16,906 nt of DNA from an uncultured Eubacteriales bacterium (GCA_910585875.1 CAJUIK010000039.1:1-16906); one strand, 5' to 3'. Positions 6,789 to 13,437 are shown, counted from the first letter of the stretch. Numbers and translations are program-made. Notes: generated by a model not told the origin, from the sequence alone.

Positions 6789-7439
6789 TCAAATGACGTC
6801 CTTCATCACCAATACCAGCAGCACGCAGGTAGCCAAAGCGACCAGCGCCGCCAGCGTCACGCCCAGGTTCCGCTGAGGCGCGGAGGAATCCCCCGTGGAT
6901 TCCGGCGCCAGCCCCGCTTTTCGCAGCGCCGTCGCCACCGGCTTATAGAGCAACATGGCGATGGCCGCGTTCAGGCCGCCTTTCAGCAGGTTGAAGGGCA
7001 AAAAGGCGGGCAGCAGCAGCTCCGCCACGGCGGCCCGGGGATACCCCATGTAAATGGGCGTGATCAGGTAGTTCCACAGCAGCATCACCGCCGCCATAAC
7101 CACTACGCCCGAAACCAGGCCCGCGACCGCGCCCTTTACAGTGTGGCGCTTTTTGTAAATCAGGGCCGCCGTGCAGGCGAAAGAGCAGCTGGACAGGATG
7201 TTCATCAGCAATCCCCAGAGGCCGGTGTCGCTGACGGTGATCATTTCCACCAGCGACACGACGGCGGAAATGGCAAAGGAAGTCAGCGGCCCGAACAGAA
7301 ACCCGCCGATGACGATGACCACGTCTTTGGGGTCGTATTTCAGGAATAGTACGACGGGGATGCGGGCTACAAACATCACAATGTAAGCCAGCGCGCACAG
7401 CATGGCCACGGTCGTGAGTTTTTTGGTATCGCGTTTCAT
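6789..7439 (-). CDS. ribU: Riboflavin ECF transporter substrate-binding subunit RibU
   Basis: A 216-aa integral membrane S component of an energy-coupling factor transporter, with about six hydrophobic helices. The N-terminal helix LTTVAMLCALAYIVMFVARI and the segment FLKYDPKDVVIVIGGFLFGP match the RibU pattern as I know it. It binds riboflavin and works with the shared EcfA/EcfA'/EcfT module, which is not in this window. The C terminus has an extra hydrophilic stretch (PESTGDSSAPQRN) before the last helix. The start is the ATG at 7439 with AAGGAGG nine bases upstream. The FMN riboswitch and terminator directly upstream independently support riboflavin as substrate: high FMN should stop transcription. 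I see no clear terminator after the stop. Confidence 0.95.
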   Translation of the reverse strand: MKRDTKKLTTVAMLCALAYIVMFVARIPVVLFLKYDPKDVVIVIGGFLFGPLTSFAISAVVSLVEMITVSDTGLWGLLMNILSSCSFACTAALIYKKRHTVKGAVAGLVSGVVVMAAVMLLWNYLITPIYMGYPRAAVAELLLPAFLPFNLLKGGLNAAIAMLLYKPVATALRKAGLAPESTGDSSAPQRNLGVTLAALVALATCVLLVLVMKDVI

Positions 7440-7485
7440 GAGAAAACGCCTCCTTCAGTGAGATTTTCCGGCCTTTGCCGGACGC

Positions 7486-7520
7486 AAAAAACGCCTGGAA
7501 GGTTGCGAGTCTTCCAGGCG
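7486..7520 (-). terminator. Riboswitch-controlled terminator upstream of ribU
   Basis: On the minus strand CGCCTGGAAG (7520-7511) pairs perfectly with CTTCCAGGCG (7501-7492) around a 9-nt loop, followed by six T (7491-7486). It lies between the FMN aptamer and the ribU ribosome site, the expected place for the expression platform. FMN binding should favour this stem. Confidence 0.92.
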
Positions 7521-7592
7521 CGTTCACCAAAGGCAGCCGCCCCCCCCGCCTCCGGCCCAAGGCCAGGGGCGGCGACGCCGCTTGATTGCCGC

Positions 7593-7720
7593 ACATCTTC
7601 TTTCATCCAGACTATACTGTCGGTCCTGGAATTTCACCAGATCCTGAGCTTTCGCTCCTGCGCCCAAGCGCTCGCGGACTGTCACCGCCGATCGGGAATT
7701 GCACCCTGCCCTGAAGACAT
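7593..7720 (-). promoter_or_regulatory. FMN riboswitch (RFN element)
   Basis: Read on the minus strand, the hallmark blocks of the RFN aptamer appear in order: TCTTCAGGGCAGGGTG, AATTCCCGATCGGCGGT, AGTCCGCGAGCG, then GATCTGGTGAAATTCCAG, GACCGACAGTATAGTCTGGA and TGAAAGAAGA. The P1 closing stem is ATGTCTTC (7720-7713) with GAAGATGT (7600-7593). The variable arm near 7650-7672 has a GCGAAAGC cap. It senses FMN and controls ribU through the terminator at 7486-7520. Confidence 0.97.
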
Positions 7721-7749
7721 CCCAATATTCCGTTGTCTTTTGCGATACC

Positions 7750-7777
7750 AGTATACCGCGTCTGCCGCCAATGTCAA
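7750..7777 (-). promoter_or_regulatory. Sigma-A promoter of the ribU leader
   Basis: On the minus strand, -35 TTGACA (7777-7772) is a perfect match and -10 TATACT (7755-7750) is 5 of 6, with 16-bp spacing. Transcription would start about 7743, roughly 25 bases before the FMN aptamer. Confidence 0.9.
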
Positions 7778-7831
7778 GGCTTTTTTGAAGCCGTCAATTT
7801 CGCCCGAACTCCGGGCCCCGCCGCCTGCCGG

Positions 7832-8602
7832 CTAAAGCTGTTTCTTGATTTTCTCTATCACGCCTTTTTCCAGGCGAGAAACCTGGGCCTGGGAGATGCC
7901 GATTTCCTTGGCCACTTCAATCTGGGTCTTGCCGTCGTAAAATCGAAGGGCCAAAATGCGCTTTTCCCGGTCGTTGAGCCCGGCCATGGCCTGCTTGATG
8001 GCGATTTGCTCGATCCAGCTGTCGTCGGTGTTTTTGACATCCCGCACTTGATCCATGACGCAGACGGCGTCGCCGCCGTCCTGATACACCGGGTCGTAAA
8101 GCGACACCGGGTCCGCGATGGCGTCCAGGGCGAAGACCACGTCCTCCCGCTTCATGTCCAGCATTTTGGCGATCTCGTCCACCGTGGGCTCCCGCTGGTG
8201 TTCGCTGGTGAATTTCTCCCGAGCGGTCAGGGCTTTGTAGGCGTTGTCCCGCAAAGACCGGCTGACTCGCAAGGCGCTGTTATCCCGCAGATACCGGCGG
8301 ATTTCCCCGATAATCATCGGCACGGCGTAGGTGGAAAAACGCACGTTGAGGCTGGTGTCGAAATTGTCGATGGACTTAATCAGCCCCACGCAGCCCACCT
8401 GAAACAGGTCGTCCGCCGGCTCCCCACGGCCTGTGAACCGCTGTACCACCGACAGTACCAGCCGCAGATTGCCGCCAATCAGCTGCTCCCGGGCCTTTTT
8501 ATCCCCCTGGCGGCATTGCTCCAGCAGGCGGGCGGTTTCCTTGCCCGTCAGCACCTGGAGCTTGGCCGTGTTGACGCCGCAGATCTCCACTTTGCCCTGC
8601 AT
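7832..8602 (-). CDS. sigG: RNA polymerase sporulation sigma factor SigG (late forespore)
   Basis: A 256-aa sigma factor (B. subtilis SigG 260 aa). The N-terminal KVEICGVNTAKLQVL is a SigG signature. Region 2 shows NLRLVLSVVQRF, DDLFQVGCVGLIKSIDNFD and FSTYAVPMIIGEIRRYLRDN. Region 4 has TQIEVAKEIGISQAQVSRLE. It drives late forespore genes such as SASPs and gpr after engulfment. The start is the ATG at 8602 with a GGGGG-type ribosome site. It lies 99 bases after sigE on the same strand, the usual spoIIGA-sigE-sigG order, but has its own sigma-F/G type promoter at 8659-8688. No clear terminator follows; the next element is the ribU promoter. Confidence 0.97.
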   Translation of the reverse strand: MQGKVEICGVNTAKLQVLTGKETARLLEQCRQGDKKAREQLIGGNLRLVLSVVQRFTGRGEPADDLFQVGCVGLIKSIDNFDTSLNVRFSTYAVPMIIGEIRRYLRDNSALRVSRSLRDNAYKALTAREKFTSEHQREPTVDEIAKMLDMKREDVVFALDAIADPVSLYDPVYQDGGDAVCVMDQVRDVKNTDDSWIEQIAIKQAMAGLNDREKRILALRFYDGKTQIEVAKEIGISQAQVSRLEKGVIEKIKKQL

Positions 8603-8658
8603 AATGTCCCCCTTTTCTTTTCAGAAGGCGCTCGGTTTTTCCGCGGCGCCGATGGGGT

Positions 8659-8688
8659 TAGTATTGCCGCCTGGGAGACGTTTCATAC
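8659..8688 (-). promoter_or_regulatory. Sigma-F/sigma-G type promoter of sigG
   Basis: On the minus strand GTATG (8688-8684) fits the -35 form GHATR. GGCAATACTA (8668-8659) fits the sigma-F -10 form GGnRAnAHTR at every position. The spacing is exactly 15 bp. It lies between sigE and sigG, where B. subtilis also has a sigma-F dependent sigG promoter. Confidence 0.85.
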
Positions 8689-8701
8689 TGATATTGGGTT
8701 T

Positions 8702-9436
8702 TTACATACTACGGGTCATTTCCTTTTTCAGCCGGGAGATAATCCGTTTTTCCAGCCGAGAGATATAAGATTGGGAGATGCCCATAATATCGGCCACCTC
8801 TTTTTGAGTCAGCTCGTCTCGGCCGCCCAGCCCGAAGCGCATGGTGATGATCTGCTGCTCCCGGGGCGTCAGCCGCCGGATGGATTGGGCCAGCATCTCC
8901 CGGTCGGCGTCGTCCTCCACAGGGCGCATGACGCAGTCCGGCTCCGTGCCCAGGATATCTGAAAGCAGCAGCTCGTTGCCGTCCCAGTCGGTGTTCAGCG
9001 GTTCGTCGATGGAAACCTCCGACCGCTGCCCGGCGTTTTTGCGCAGCACCATCAGAATCTCGTTTTCAATGCACCGAGAGGCGTAAGTGGCCAGCTTGGT
9101 ATTTTTGTCCGAGCGGTAGGTGTTCACCGCCTTGATCAGCCCAATGGCGCCGATGGAAATCAAATCTTCGATTCCGATGCCCGTGTTTTCAAATTTCCGG
9201 GCGATGTAAGCCACCAGCCGCAGATTCCGCTCGATCAGGGCTTGGCGGATATCCTCCTCTTTTCCGGTGTAACGGCTCAGGTAATCAGCCTCCTCCTCCG
9301 GCGTCAGCGGCGAGGGCAGGCTTTCCGAGCCGCCGACGTAATGAACGGGCGAAGCGGAGCCCAGGCCGGCCCAGGTCAGCAGCCGGCCCAGGGCCAGCCG
9401 GATTTTGTAATAATAATACACGACGCGCCGTTTCAC
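8702..9436 (-). CDS. sigE: Pro-sigma-E, RNA polymerase sporulation sigma factor (mother cell, early)
   Basis: A 244-aa sigma factor (B. subtilis 239 aa). The N-terminal stretch of about 32 residues (MKRRVVYYYYKIRLALGRLL and onward) is the basic, amphipathic pro-sequence that keeps it inactive. The conserved HYVGGSESLPSPL (32-44) marks the SpoIIGA cleavage area, inferred from B. subtilis YYIGGSEALPPPL. Region 2 has NLRLVAYIARKFENTGIGIE and LATYASRCIENEILM. Region 4 has TQKEVADIMGISQSYISRLE. The start is a GTG at 9436 with GGAGGAGG upstream. It follows spoIIGA by 37 bases, so the processing enzyme and its substrate are co-transcribed. The YYYY run in the pro-sequence is unusual but keeps the amphipathic pattern. 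Confidence 0.97.
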   Translation of the reverse strand: MKRRVVYYYYKIRLALGRLLTWAGLGSASPVHYVGGSESLPSPLTPEEEADYLSRYTGKEEDIRQALIERNLRLVAYIARKFENTGIGIEDLISIGAIGLIKAVNTYRSDKNTKLATYASRCIENEILMVLRKNAGQRSEVSIDEPLNTDWDGNELLLSDILGTEPDCVMRPVEDDADREMLAQSIRRLTPREQQIITMRFGLGGRDELTQKEVADIMGISQSYISRLEKRIISRLKKEMTRSM

Positions 9437-9473
9437 GGCGATCCCTCCTCCTGATATTCTCCTTTGTTTCCAC

Positions 9474-10337
9474 TCATCCGACCACAGCGCAGGCGCCCTC
9501 CGGCAGGCCCAGCAAACCGGGGCTCAGGCCAATCAGGTAATCCCGGCTGGGCTGGCCGTCCAGCGTCACCTGGTCGGGCCGCAGCGTGAGCATCAGCGCG
9601 CCGGGCTGGCCCACCGTCCGATAGGGCGCCAACAAAAACCGCCGGCCCCCCTCTTTCTCCAGCTGCTGAAAAATCTGAGCCGCATTGCCGGCGTTGAGCC
9701 CTTCCAAAGCCCGCCGCTCCTCGGGCGAAAACAGGGGCCAAAGCCGCTTCTTTTCCGCCACAATCACCCGTTTTGTGGTCACCGGGTCCCGCAGCAGGTT
9801 TCCTGTGTCCCGCAGGGCCTTAAGTTGGGCCTCCCGGCCCCCCAGAGAGACGGAAATCTGGACAAAGCCCCCTTTGCTCCTGGCGCCGGCGCCGCTGAAA
9901 ACCAGGCTGAGCAGACAATAGGCCGCCCCGGCCGACAGCAGCAGGATCCCCAGCGGCAGATCAATATAAGCCGCGCCGCCTTGGACATGGATTAATCCCC
10001 GGCCCGCCGTCAGCGCCGCCAGCGCCAGCGCCGCGCCGCCGAAGGCCATGGTGGCGGCCAGAAAAATCAGCCCCAGCCGCAGCAGCTGCCGGGGGTTCAG
10101 GGTTTCAAAGGCCAGAGCGCACAGCCCCGCGCACAGCAGCCCCTTGGCCAGCAGCGCCGCCCCTCCCTCCAGCGGCCAGAAAAAGGCCGGGACCGCCAGC
10201 AGCGCCCCTAGAGCCGCCGCCAGCGCCAGCCGCCGTCTGCGGAATGGCTTGCCGGCAAACCCGGCTGTGACCAGCAGCAGCAGATAATCGATGATCCAGT
10301 TGGTGAGAAAAAGGATGTCAAGATAGACAGTCTGCAT
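9474..10337 (-). CDS. spoIIGA: Sigma-E processing peptidase SpoIIGA
   Basis: A 287-aa membrane aspartic peptidase (B. subtilis 309 aa). The N-terminal half has about five hydrophobic helices, starting with VYLDILFLTNWIIDYLLLL, the SpoIIGA signature. The C-terminal half is a soluble aspartic-protease-like domain with LRDTGNLLRDPVTTKRVIV, where Asp177 of DTGN is the expected catalytic Asp. It acts in the mother-cell septal membrane, cleaves pro-sigma-E, and is activated by SpoIIR from the forespore (not in this window). I chose the ATG at 10337, preceded by GGGAGGGAGG. An upstream start at 10373 would add 12 residues without a ribosome site. The C terminus is closely followed by sigE. Confidence 0.95.
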   Translation of the reverse strand: MQTVYLDILFLTNWIIDYLLLLVTAGFAGKPFRRRRLALAAALGALLAVPAFFWPLEGGAALLAKGLLCAGLCALAFETLNPRQLLRLGLIFLAATMAFGGAALALAALTAGRGLIHVQGGAAYIDLPLGILLLSAGAAYCLLSLVFSGAGARSKGGFVQISVSLGGREAQLKALRDTGNLLRDPVTTKRVIVAEKKRLWPLFSPEERRALEGLNAGNAAQIFQQLEKEGGRRFLLAPYRTVGQPGALMLTLRPDQVTLDGQPSRDYLIGLSPGLLGLPEGACAVVG

Positions 10338-10377
10338 CGTTTCGCCTCCCTCCCAGGTCTGTCCCTTTTCCACCTCC

Positions 10378-10410
10378 AGTATACCGCGTCTTTAGAGAAT
10401 AAATTGTCGG
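10378..10410 (-). promoter_or_regulatory. spoIIG promoter, sigma-A with long spacing and Spo0A-like boxes
   Basis: On the minus strand, -10 TATACT (10383-10378) is strong. The nearest -35-like hexamer, CCGACA (10410-10405), lies 21 bp upstream instead of 17. B. subtilis spoIIG also has an abnormal 22-bp spacing that needs Spo0A bound at the -35. TGTCGGC on the plus strand (10405-10411) matches the Spo0A box TGTCGAA at 5 of 7, and a further CCGAC lies 13 bp upstream. The Spo0A assignment is inference. Confidence 0.6.
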
Positions 10411-10474
10411 CACAGGCGGTCGGATTGTCCGCGTCCCCAACCGACTTTCTCCCCGAATCCAGGCAGAGAAGCGC

Positions 10475-10500
10475 AAAAAAGACGCCTTTTGGCGTCTTTT
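10475..10500 (-). terminator. Intrinsic terminator after the SLH gene
   Basis: AAAAGACGCC and GGCGTCTTTT pair perfectly around a 4-nt loop (core gacgcc 10481-10486 with ggcgtc 10491-10496). A T-run follows on the minus strand (10480-10475) and a shorter one on the plus strand. It lies 18 bases after the SLH gene stop and upstream of the spoIIG promoter. Confidence 0.9.
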
Positions 10501-10518
10501 CGGCATGATTGCTTTGTT

Positions 10519-11160
10519 TTAATAATCTTCCACGTCCAGATAGATCCGGCGGGCGATAGCGGCGGTTTCCGCCCGGGTGACGTTGGCCTGGGGGTCGAAA
10601 GCGCCGGTTTCCCGGCCTTTCATGATGCCCGAGGTGTACATGGCCCGCACGGCGTCCAGCGCCCAGTCATGAATCTGCTCCTTGTCGGTATAGGGAACTT
10701 CGTCGATTTCGCCGCCGTAATGGATGCCCATAACCTTATAAAACCGATGGCTCATGGCAGCCATCTGTTCCCGGGTGATAGCGCCTTCTGGGTCAAATTT
10801 GCCCTCTCCCACGCCGTCTACGACGCCCTGGCGGAAGGCCCAGTTGGCCGCGGCGGCATAGGGGGCCGTCTCTTCCACGTCGGTAAATTCCGAGCCGGGA
10901 TAGCGGTCCAGCCCGGCGTGGGCCAGGCCGGCCAGGGTTTCCACATATTCCGCCCGGGTCAAGGGCTCGTCCGGGCAAAAGCCGGTTTCCGTCCGGCCGC
11001 CCAAAATGTCCCACTGGCTCACGTATAAAATGTCTTCATAGGCCCAGTGGGATTGGTCCACGTCGGTATAGGGCAGGCTGTAGGCCCGCGCCCCAGGCGC
11101 GGACGAAGCGGCCAGCGCCAAGGCCAAAGCGGCCGCGGCTGCTTTTTTGTAAATTCTCAT
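10519..11160 (-). CDS. Secreted protein of three S-layer homology (SLH) domains
   Basis: A 213-aa precursor with a signal peptide (MRIYKK, then an Ala/Leu core, likely cleavage after GARA at 26). Three SLH repeats fill the whole mature protein: about 31-79 (YTDVDQSHWAYEDILYV ... LTRAEYVETLAGLA), 92-140 (FTDVEETAPYAAAANWAF ... ITREQMAAMSHRF) and 157-206 (YTDKEQIHDWALDAVRAM ... VTRAETAAIARRI). The TRAE/TREQ motif in each repeat is the usual cell-wall polysaccharide binding signature. By family knowledge, SLH triplets bind pyruvylated secondary wall polymers. There is no separate cargo domain, so its role may be structural or competitive. I chose the ATG at 11160, where the signal peptide begins and AAAGG lies upstream. 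A longer frame to 11304 would run over the promoter. Confidence 0.93.
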   Translation of the reverse strand: MRIYKKAAAAALALALAASSAPGARAYSLPYTDVDQSHWAYEDILYVSQWDILGGRTETGFCPDEPLTRAEYVETLAGLAHAGLDRYPGSEFTDVEETAPYAAAANWAFRQGVVDGVGEGKFDPEGAITREQMAAMSHRFYKVMGIHYGGEIDEVPYTDKEQIHDWALDAVRAMYTSGIMKGRETGAFDPQANVTRAETAAIARRIYLDVEDY

Positions 11161-11184
11161 ATTCTCTGCCTTTCTGTTTGCGGC

Positions 11185-11219
11185 GGAGGCTTCGCCTCCT
11201 GGCGGAAGGGCTTTCGCCC
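11185..11219 (-). other. Two tandem hairpins in the SLH gene leader
   Basis: In the minus-strand leader GGGC-GAAA-GCCC (11219-11208) forms a stem with a GNRA-type loop, and GGAGGC-GAA-GCCTCC (11199-11185) forms a 6-bp stem. They lie between the promoter and the ribosome site of the SLH gene. They may stabilise the mRNA. No T-run follows, so they are not terminators. Confidence 0.55.
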
Positions 11220-11233
11220 AAAGATCGAGTTCT

Positions 11234-11262
11234 ATTATACGCCTTTTCCCCCCGTTTGTTAA
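11234..11262 (-). promoter_or_regulatory. Sigma-A promoter of the SLH gene
   Basis: On the minus strand, -35 TTAACA (11262-11257) and -10 TATAAT (11239-11234, perfect) are 17 bp apart. The predicted leader is about 67 bases long. Confidence 0.88.
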
Positions 11263-11297
11263 GCCCCCAATCCCATCCAAGAGGGGACGGCTGGGCA

Positions 11298-11326
11298 TTG
11301 ACATCGGCCTCTGTTTCGATTATGAT
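11298..11326 (+). promoter_or_regulatory. Sigma-A promoter of the MATE gene
   Basis: -35 TTGACA (11298-11303, perfect) and -10 TATGAT (11321-11326) are 17 bp apart. Transcription would start near 11333, leaving a leader of about 110 bases that holds the terminator hairpin at 11363-11410. It is divergent from the SLH promoter, with 35 bp between the two -35 boxes. Confidence 0.9.
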
Positions 11327-11355
11327 AGAAAGCAGTCGGAGGGCAGAACGGTCGT

Positions 11356-11373
11356 ATGCCGCAAGCCGGATAA
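11356..11373 (+). CDS. Possible five-codon leader peptide (MPQAG) upstream of the MATE gene
   Basis: ATG CCG CAA GCC GGA TAA lies in the MATE leader. GGAGGG (11338-11343) lies 12 bases upstream of the ATG, a slightly long but usable ribosome spacing. Codons 3 to the stop overlap the left arm of the leader terminator (11363-11374), so a ribosome here would block the stem. Short leader ORFs of this kind are known upstream of drug-resistance and efflux genes in Firmicutes. A five-codon ORF could easily occur by chance, so confidence is low. Confidence 0.3.
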   Translation: MPQAG

Positions 11374-11410
11374 GACGCGGGAAAAACCCGTTTCTTATCC
11401 GGCTTTTTTT
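11363..11410 (+). terminator. Leader terminator (candidate attenuator) before the MATE gene
   Basis: AAGCCGGATAAG (11363-11374) pairs perfectly with CTTATCCGGCTT (11394-11405). An inner CGGG/CCCG stem (11378-11381 with 11387-11390) extends the helix, and seven T (11404-11410) follow. No plus-strand gene lies upstream; the SLH gene is divergent. The terminator therefore sits between the MATE promoter and its own gene and probably controls read-through. Confidence 0.88.
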
Positions 11411-11445
11411 GAGGCCCTTCCCCAGGAAGAAAGGAGAATTTCCTT

Positions 11446-12798
11446 ATGAGACGACAAGGGAACTTTACCCAAGGCCCGATTTTGGCTCCGCTGTGCCGGT
11501 TTGCCCTGCCGGTGCTGCTGGCCCTGCTGCTTCAGGCGGCCTACGGGGCGGCGGACCTTTTGATTGTCGGCCGGTTCAGCGACGCGGCCAATGTCTCCGC
11601 CGTATCCACAGGCAGCCAGATTATGCATACTTTCACCACCGTGGCGGCGGGTTTCGCCATGGGCGTCACAGTGCTGATCGGCAAAAAAATCGGAGAGGGT
11701 TCGCCGGAAGAGGCGGGACGGGTCGTCGGCGGCGGCATAGCCCTTTTCGTCCTGATGGGCGCCGCCTTCACCCTGCTGGTCCCCCTGTTCGCCGGCCCTC
11801 TCTGCCGGCTGATGCAGGCGCCGGAGGCCGCTTTCGCCCAGACCCAGAGCTATGTGCGCATCTGCTCCCTGGGTTCGCTGTTCATCCTGTCCTATAATGT
11901 GCTGGGCAGCGTATTCCGAGGGGCGGGAGACGGCAAGACCCCCCTGTTCACCGTGGCGGCGGCCAGCCTCTTCAACGTGGCCGGCGATCTGCTGCTGGTG
12001 GCCGGGTTCAAACTGGGGGCCGCCGGCGCGGCCGCGGCCACTGTAGCCGCCCAGGGGCTCAGCGTAGCCGTCTGCCTCTTCGCGATCCGCAAAAAACCGC
12101 TGCCCTTCGGGTTTTCCAAGTCCTATCTCCGGCTGGACAAAAAAATTTCCGGCATGATCTTTCACATAGGCGCGCCCACGGCCCTGCAAAGCCTGCTGGT
12201 CAACCTCTCCTTTCTGGCCATTCTGGCCATCGTCAATTCCATGGGCGTGCTCTATTCCGCCGGCGTGGGGGTGGCGGAAAAGCTGTGCGGCTTTATCATG
12301 CTGGTTCCCGACGCCTATATGCAGGCCCTGTCCGTCTTTGTGGCCCAAAATATCGGCGCGGGCAACCTGCCTCGGGCCAACAAAGCGCTGGCCTGCGGCG
12401 TCGGCGTCTCCCTGTTCACCAGCCTGTTTCTGGCCTACGGGGCCTTTTTCCATGGACAGGCCCTGGCCTCCCTGTTTTCCAGCGACCCGGATATCATGTA
12501 TCAGGCCTCGGATTATCTGAAAGCCTACGCCTTGGACACGCTGCTGGTCAGCTTTCTGTTCAGCTTCATCGGCTATTACAACGGCCGAGGCCGCGCCTTT
12601 TTCGTCATGTGCCAGGGGCTTGCCGGCGCTTTTTTCGTCCGCATCCCCGTTTCCTACCTGATGAGCCGCTTCCCCGGCGCCACGTTGTTCCGCATCGGCC
12701 TGGCCACCCCCGCCTCCTCTGTAGTCCAGATTCTGCTGTGCGCCGGATATTTCTTATGGCTGGCGAAAAAAGAGCCGCCAATGCAAAAAAGCTGTTAA
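11446..12798 (+). CDS. MATE family multidrug efflux transporter
   Basis: A 450-aa integral membrane protein with about 12 hydrophobic helices in two similar halves, the usual MATE length. N-terminal features are ILAPLCRFALPVLLALLLQAAYGAAD split over helix 1, then DLLIVGRFSDAANVSAVSTG. The second half has the matching AVGVAEKLCGFIMLVPDAY type segment (read here as GVGVAEKLCGFIMLVP). MATE proteins export cationic drugs or metabolites in exchange for Na+ or H+; the substrate here is unknown. The start is the ATG at 11446 with AAGGAG upstream. That ribosome site can fold into a small stem, AAGGA (11431-11435) with TCCTT (11441-11445), which may lower basal translation. It converges on a TetR gene that could regulate it, though the inverted repeat seen is at the tetR promoter. 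Confidence 0.94.
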   Translation: MRRQGNFTQGPILAPLCRFALPVLLALLLQAAYGAADLLIVGRFSDAANVSAVSTGSQIMHTFTTVAAGFAMGVTVLIGKKIGEGSPEEAGRVVGGGIALFVLMGAAFTLLVPLFAGPLCRLMQAPEAAFAQTQSYVRICSLGSLFILSYNVLGSVFRGAGDGKTPLFTVAAASLFNVAGDLLLVAGFKLGAAGAAAATVAAQGLSVAVCLFAIRKKPLPFGFSKSYLRLDKKISGMIFHIGAPTALQSLLVNLSFLAILAIVNSMGVLYSAGVGVAEKLCGFIMLVPDAYMQALSVFVAQNIGAGNLPRANKALACGVGVSLFTSLFLAYGAFFHGQALASLFSSDPDIMYQASDYLKAYALDTLLVSFLFSFIGYYNGRGRAFFVMCQGLAGAFFVRIPVSYLMSRFPGATLFRIGLATPASSVVQILLCAGYFLWLAKKEPPMQKSC

Positions 12799-12804
12799 TT
12801 GTTG

Positions 12805-12830
12805 CAAAAAACCGCCCAGAAAGGGCAGTT
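12805..12830 (-). terminator. Intrinsic terminator after the TetR gene
   Basis: On the minus strand AACTGCCC (12830-12823) pairs with GGGCGGTT (12817-12810) around a 5-nt loop with one G-T pair, followed by six T (12810-12805). It lies between the convergent MATE and tetR genes, and the T-run is on the tetR side. Confidence 0.85.
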
Positions 12831-12838
12831 CGGTTCTA

Positions 12839-13417
12839 TCATTGCGGCGGCGCGGCGGCCGTTCGGTTGTAACGCTGAATAAAATCCCCCATACTGCCCT
12901 CGAACAGACGGCTGAGGCGAGCCATGGTCTGCTCCGGCTCGGGCTTCATACCGTCGCCGATCCAGCGGTAAAAAAACTCCACAATACCGTGGGAATAGAG
13001 ATCCAGCAAAAACTCCCGATCCTCTGGGGCCACCCGCTCATGGCCCGGTTGGCTGTCAAAATCCTGCTCCAGCAGCGGCAGGATCAAGCTGGCCACATGG
13101 CGGCGCAGCAGCCCGCCGTCCTTCTGGGAGCGGTAGATATTCACAATGGCCGCCTGATGCTGATGGAGATATCGAAAGACATTCCAGAGATTGTTTTTCC
13201 AACCGTCTTCCCCCCGCCCTTCCGCCAGCAGTTTTTTGCCCTCCTCCACCAAGGTCCATTCCAGCAGGTCGTAAATATCCTGAAAATGATAATAAAAGGT
13301 TTTCCGGCTGACTTGGGCCTCGTTGACCAGATCTTGTATCGTGATTTTGTCCAGTTGATTTTGCGTCAGCATCTTTTGGAGCGAGGCAGACAGCTGTCGT
13401 TTTGTCAGATTGGCCAT
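12839..13417 (-). CDS. TetR/AcrR family transcriptional regulator
   Basis: A 192-aa regulator. The N-terminal DNA-binding domain is clear: LTKRQLSASLQKMLTQNQLD, then ITIQDLVNEAQVSRKTFYYHF (about 23-43) with the recognition helix SRKTFYYHF typical of TetR proteins. The C-terminal domain, with Trp- and Tyr-rich helices, resembles the DhaS-like TetR C-terminal type, whose ligand is not predictable here. I chose the ATG at 13417, where GGGGAAAGGA lies upstream and the typical TetR N terminus begins. A longer frame to 13558 would cover its promoter. The inverted repeat at 13438-13455 just after its -10 box suggests autorepression. Nearby target candidates are the convergent MATE gene and the divergent deformylase-like gene. 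Confidence 0.93.
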   Translation of the reverse strand: MANLTKRQLSASLQKMLTQNQLDKITIQDLVNEAQVSRKTFYYHFQDIYDLLEWTLVEEGKKLLAEGRGEDGWKNNLWNVFRYLHQHQAAIVNIYRSQKDGGLLRRHVASLILPLLEQDFDSQPGHERVAPEDREFLLDLYSHGIVEFFYRWIGDGMKPEPEQTMARLSRLFEGSMGDFIQRYNRTAAAPPQ

Positions 13418-13437
13418 ATTTCTTGTTCCTTTCCCCG

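Noticed and set aside
6634..6876. A short plus-strand open frame between ribU and the unknown gene
   Set aside because: It overlaps the ribU 3' end antisense, crosses several hairpins and has no convincing ribosome site.
7780..7831. Possible terminator after sigG
   Set aside because: Only a 4-bp stem (CCCG/CGGG) without a T-run is present.
7733..8962. A 409-codon open frame on the plus strand
   Set aside because: It runs antisense through the ribU promoter, sigG and most of sigE, all firmly identified on the minus strand.
11363..11405. Resemblance to enterobacterial REP palindromes (GCCGGATAAG ... CTTATCCGGC)
   Set aside because: The stem is followed by seven T and lies in a leader with a strong promoter, so a terminator explains it. 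I see no second copy in the window.
11395..12453. A 352-codon open frame on the minus strand opposite the MATE gene
   Set aside because: Its residue composition is typical of an antisense shadow (Gln/Gly/His-rich), and the MATE protein on the other strand is clear.
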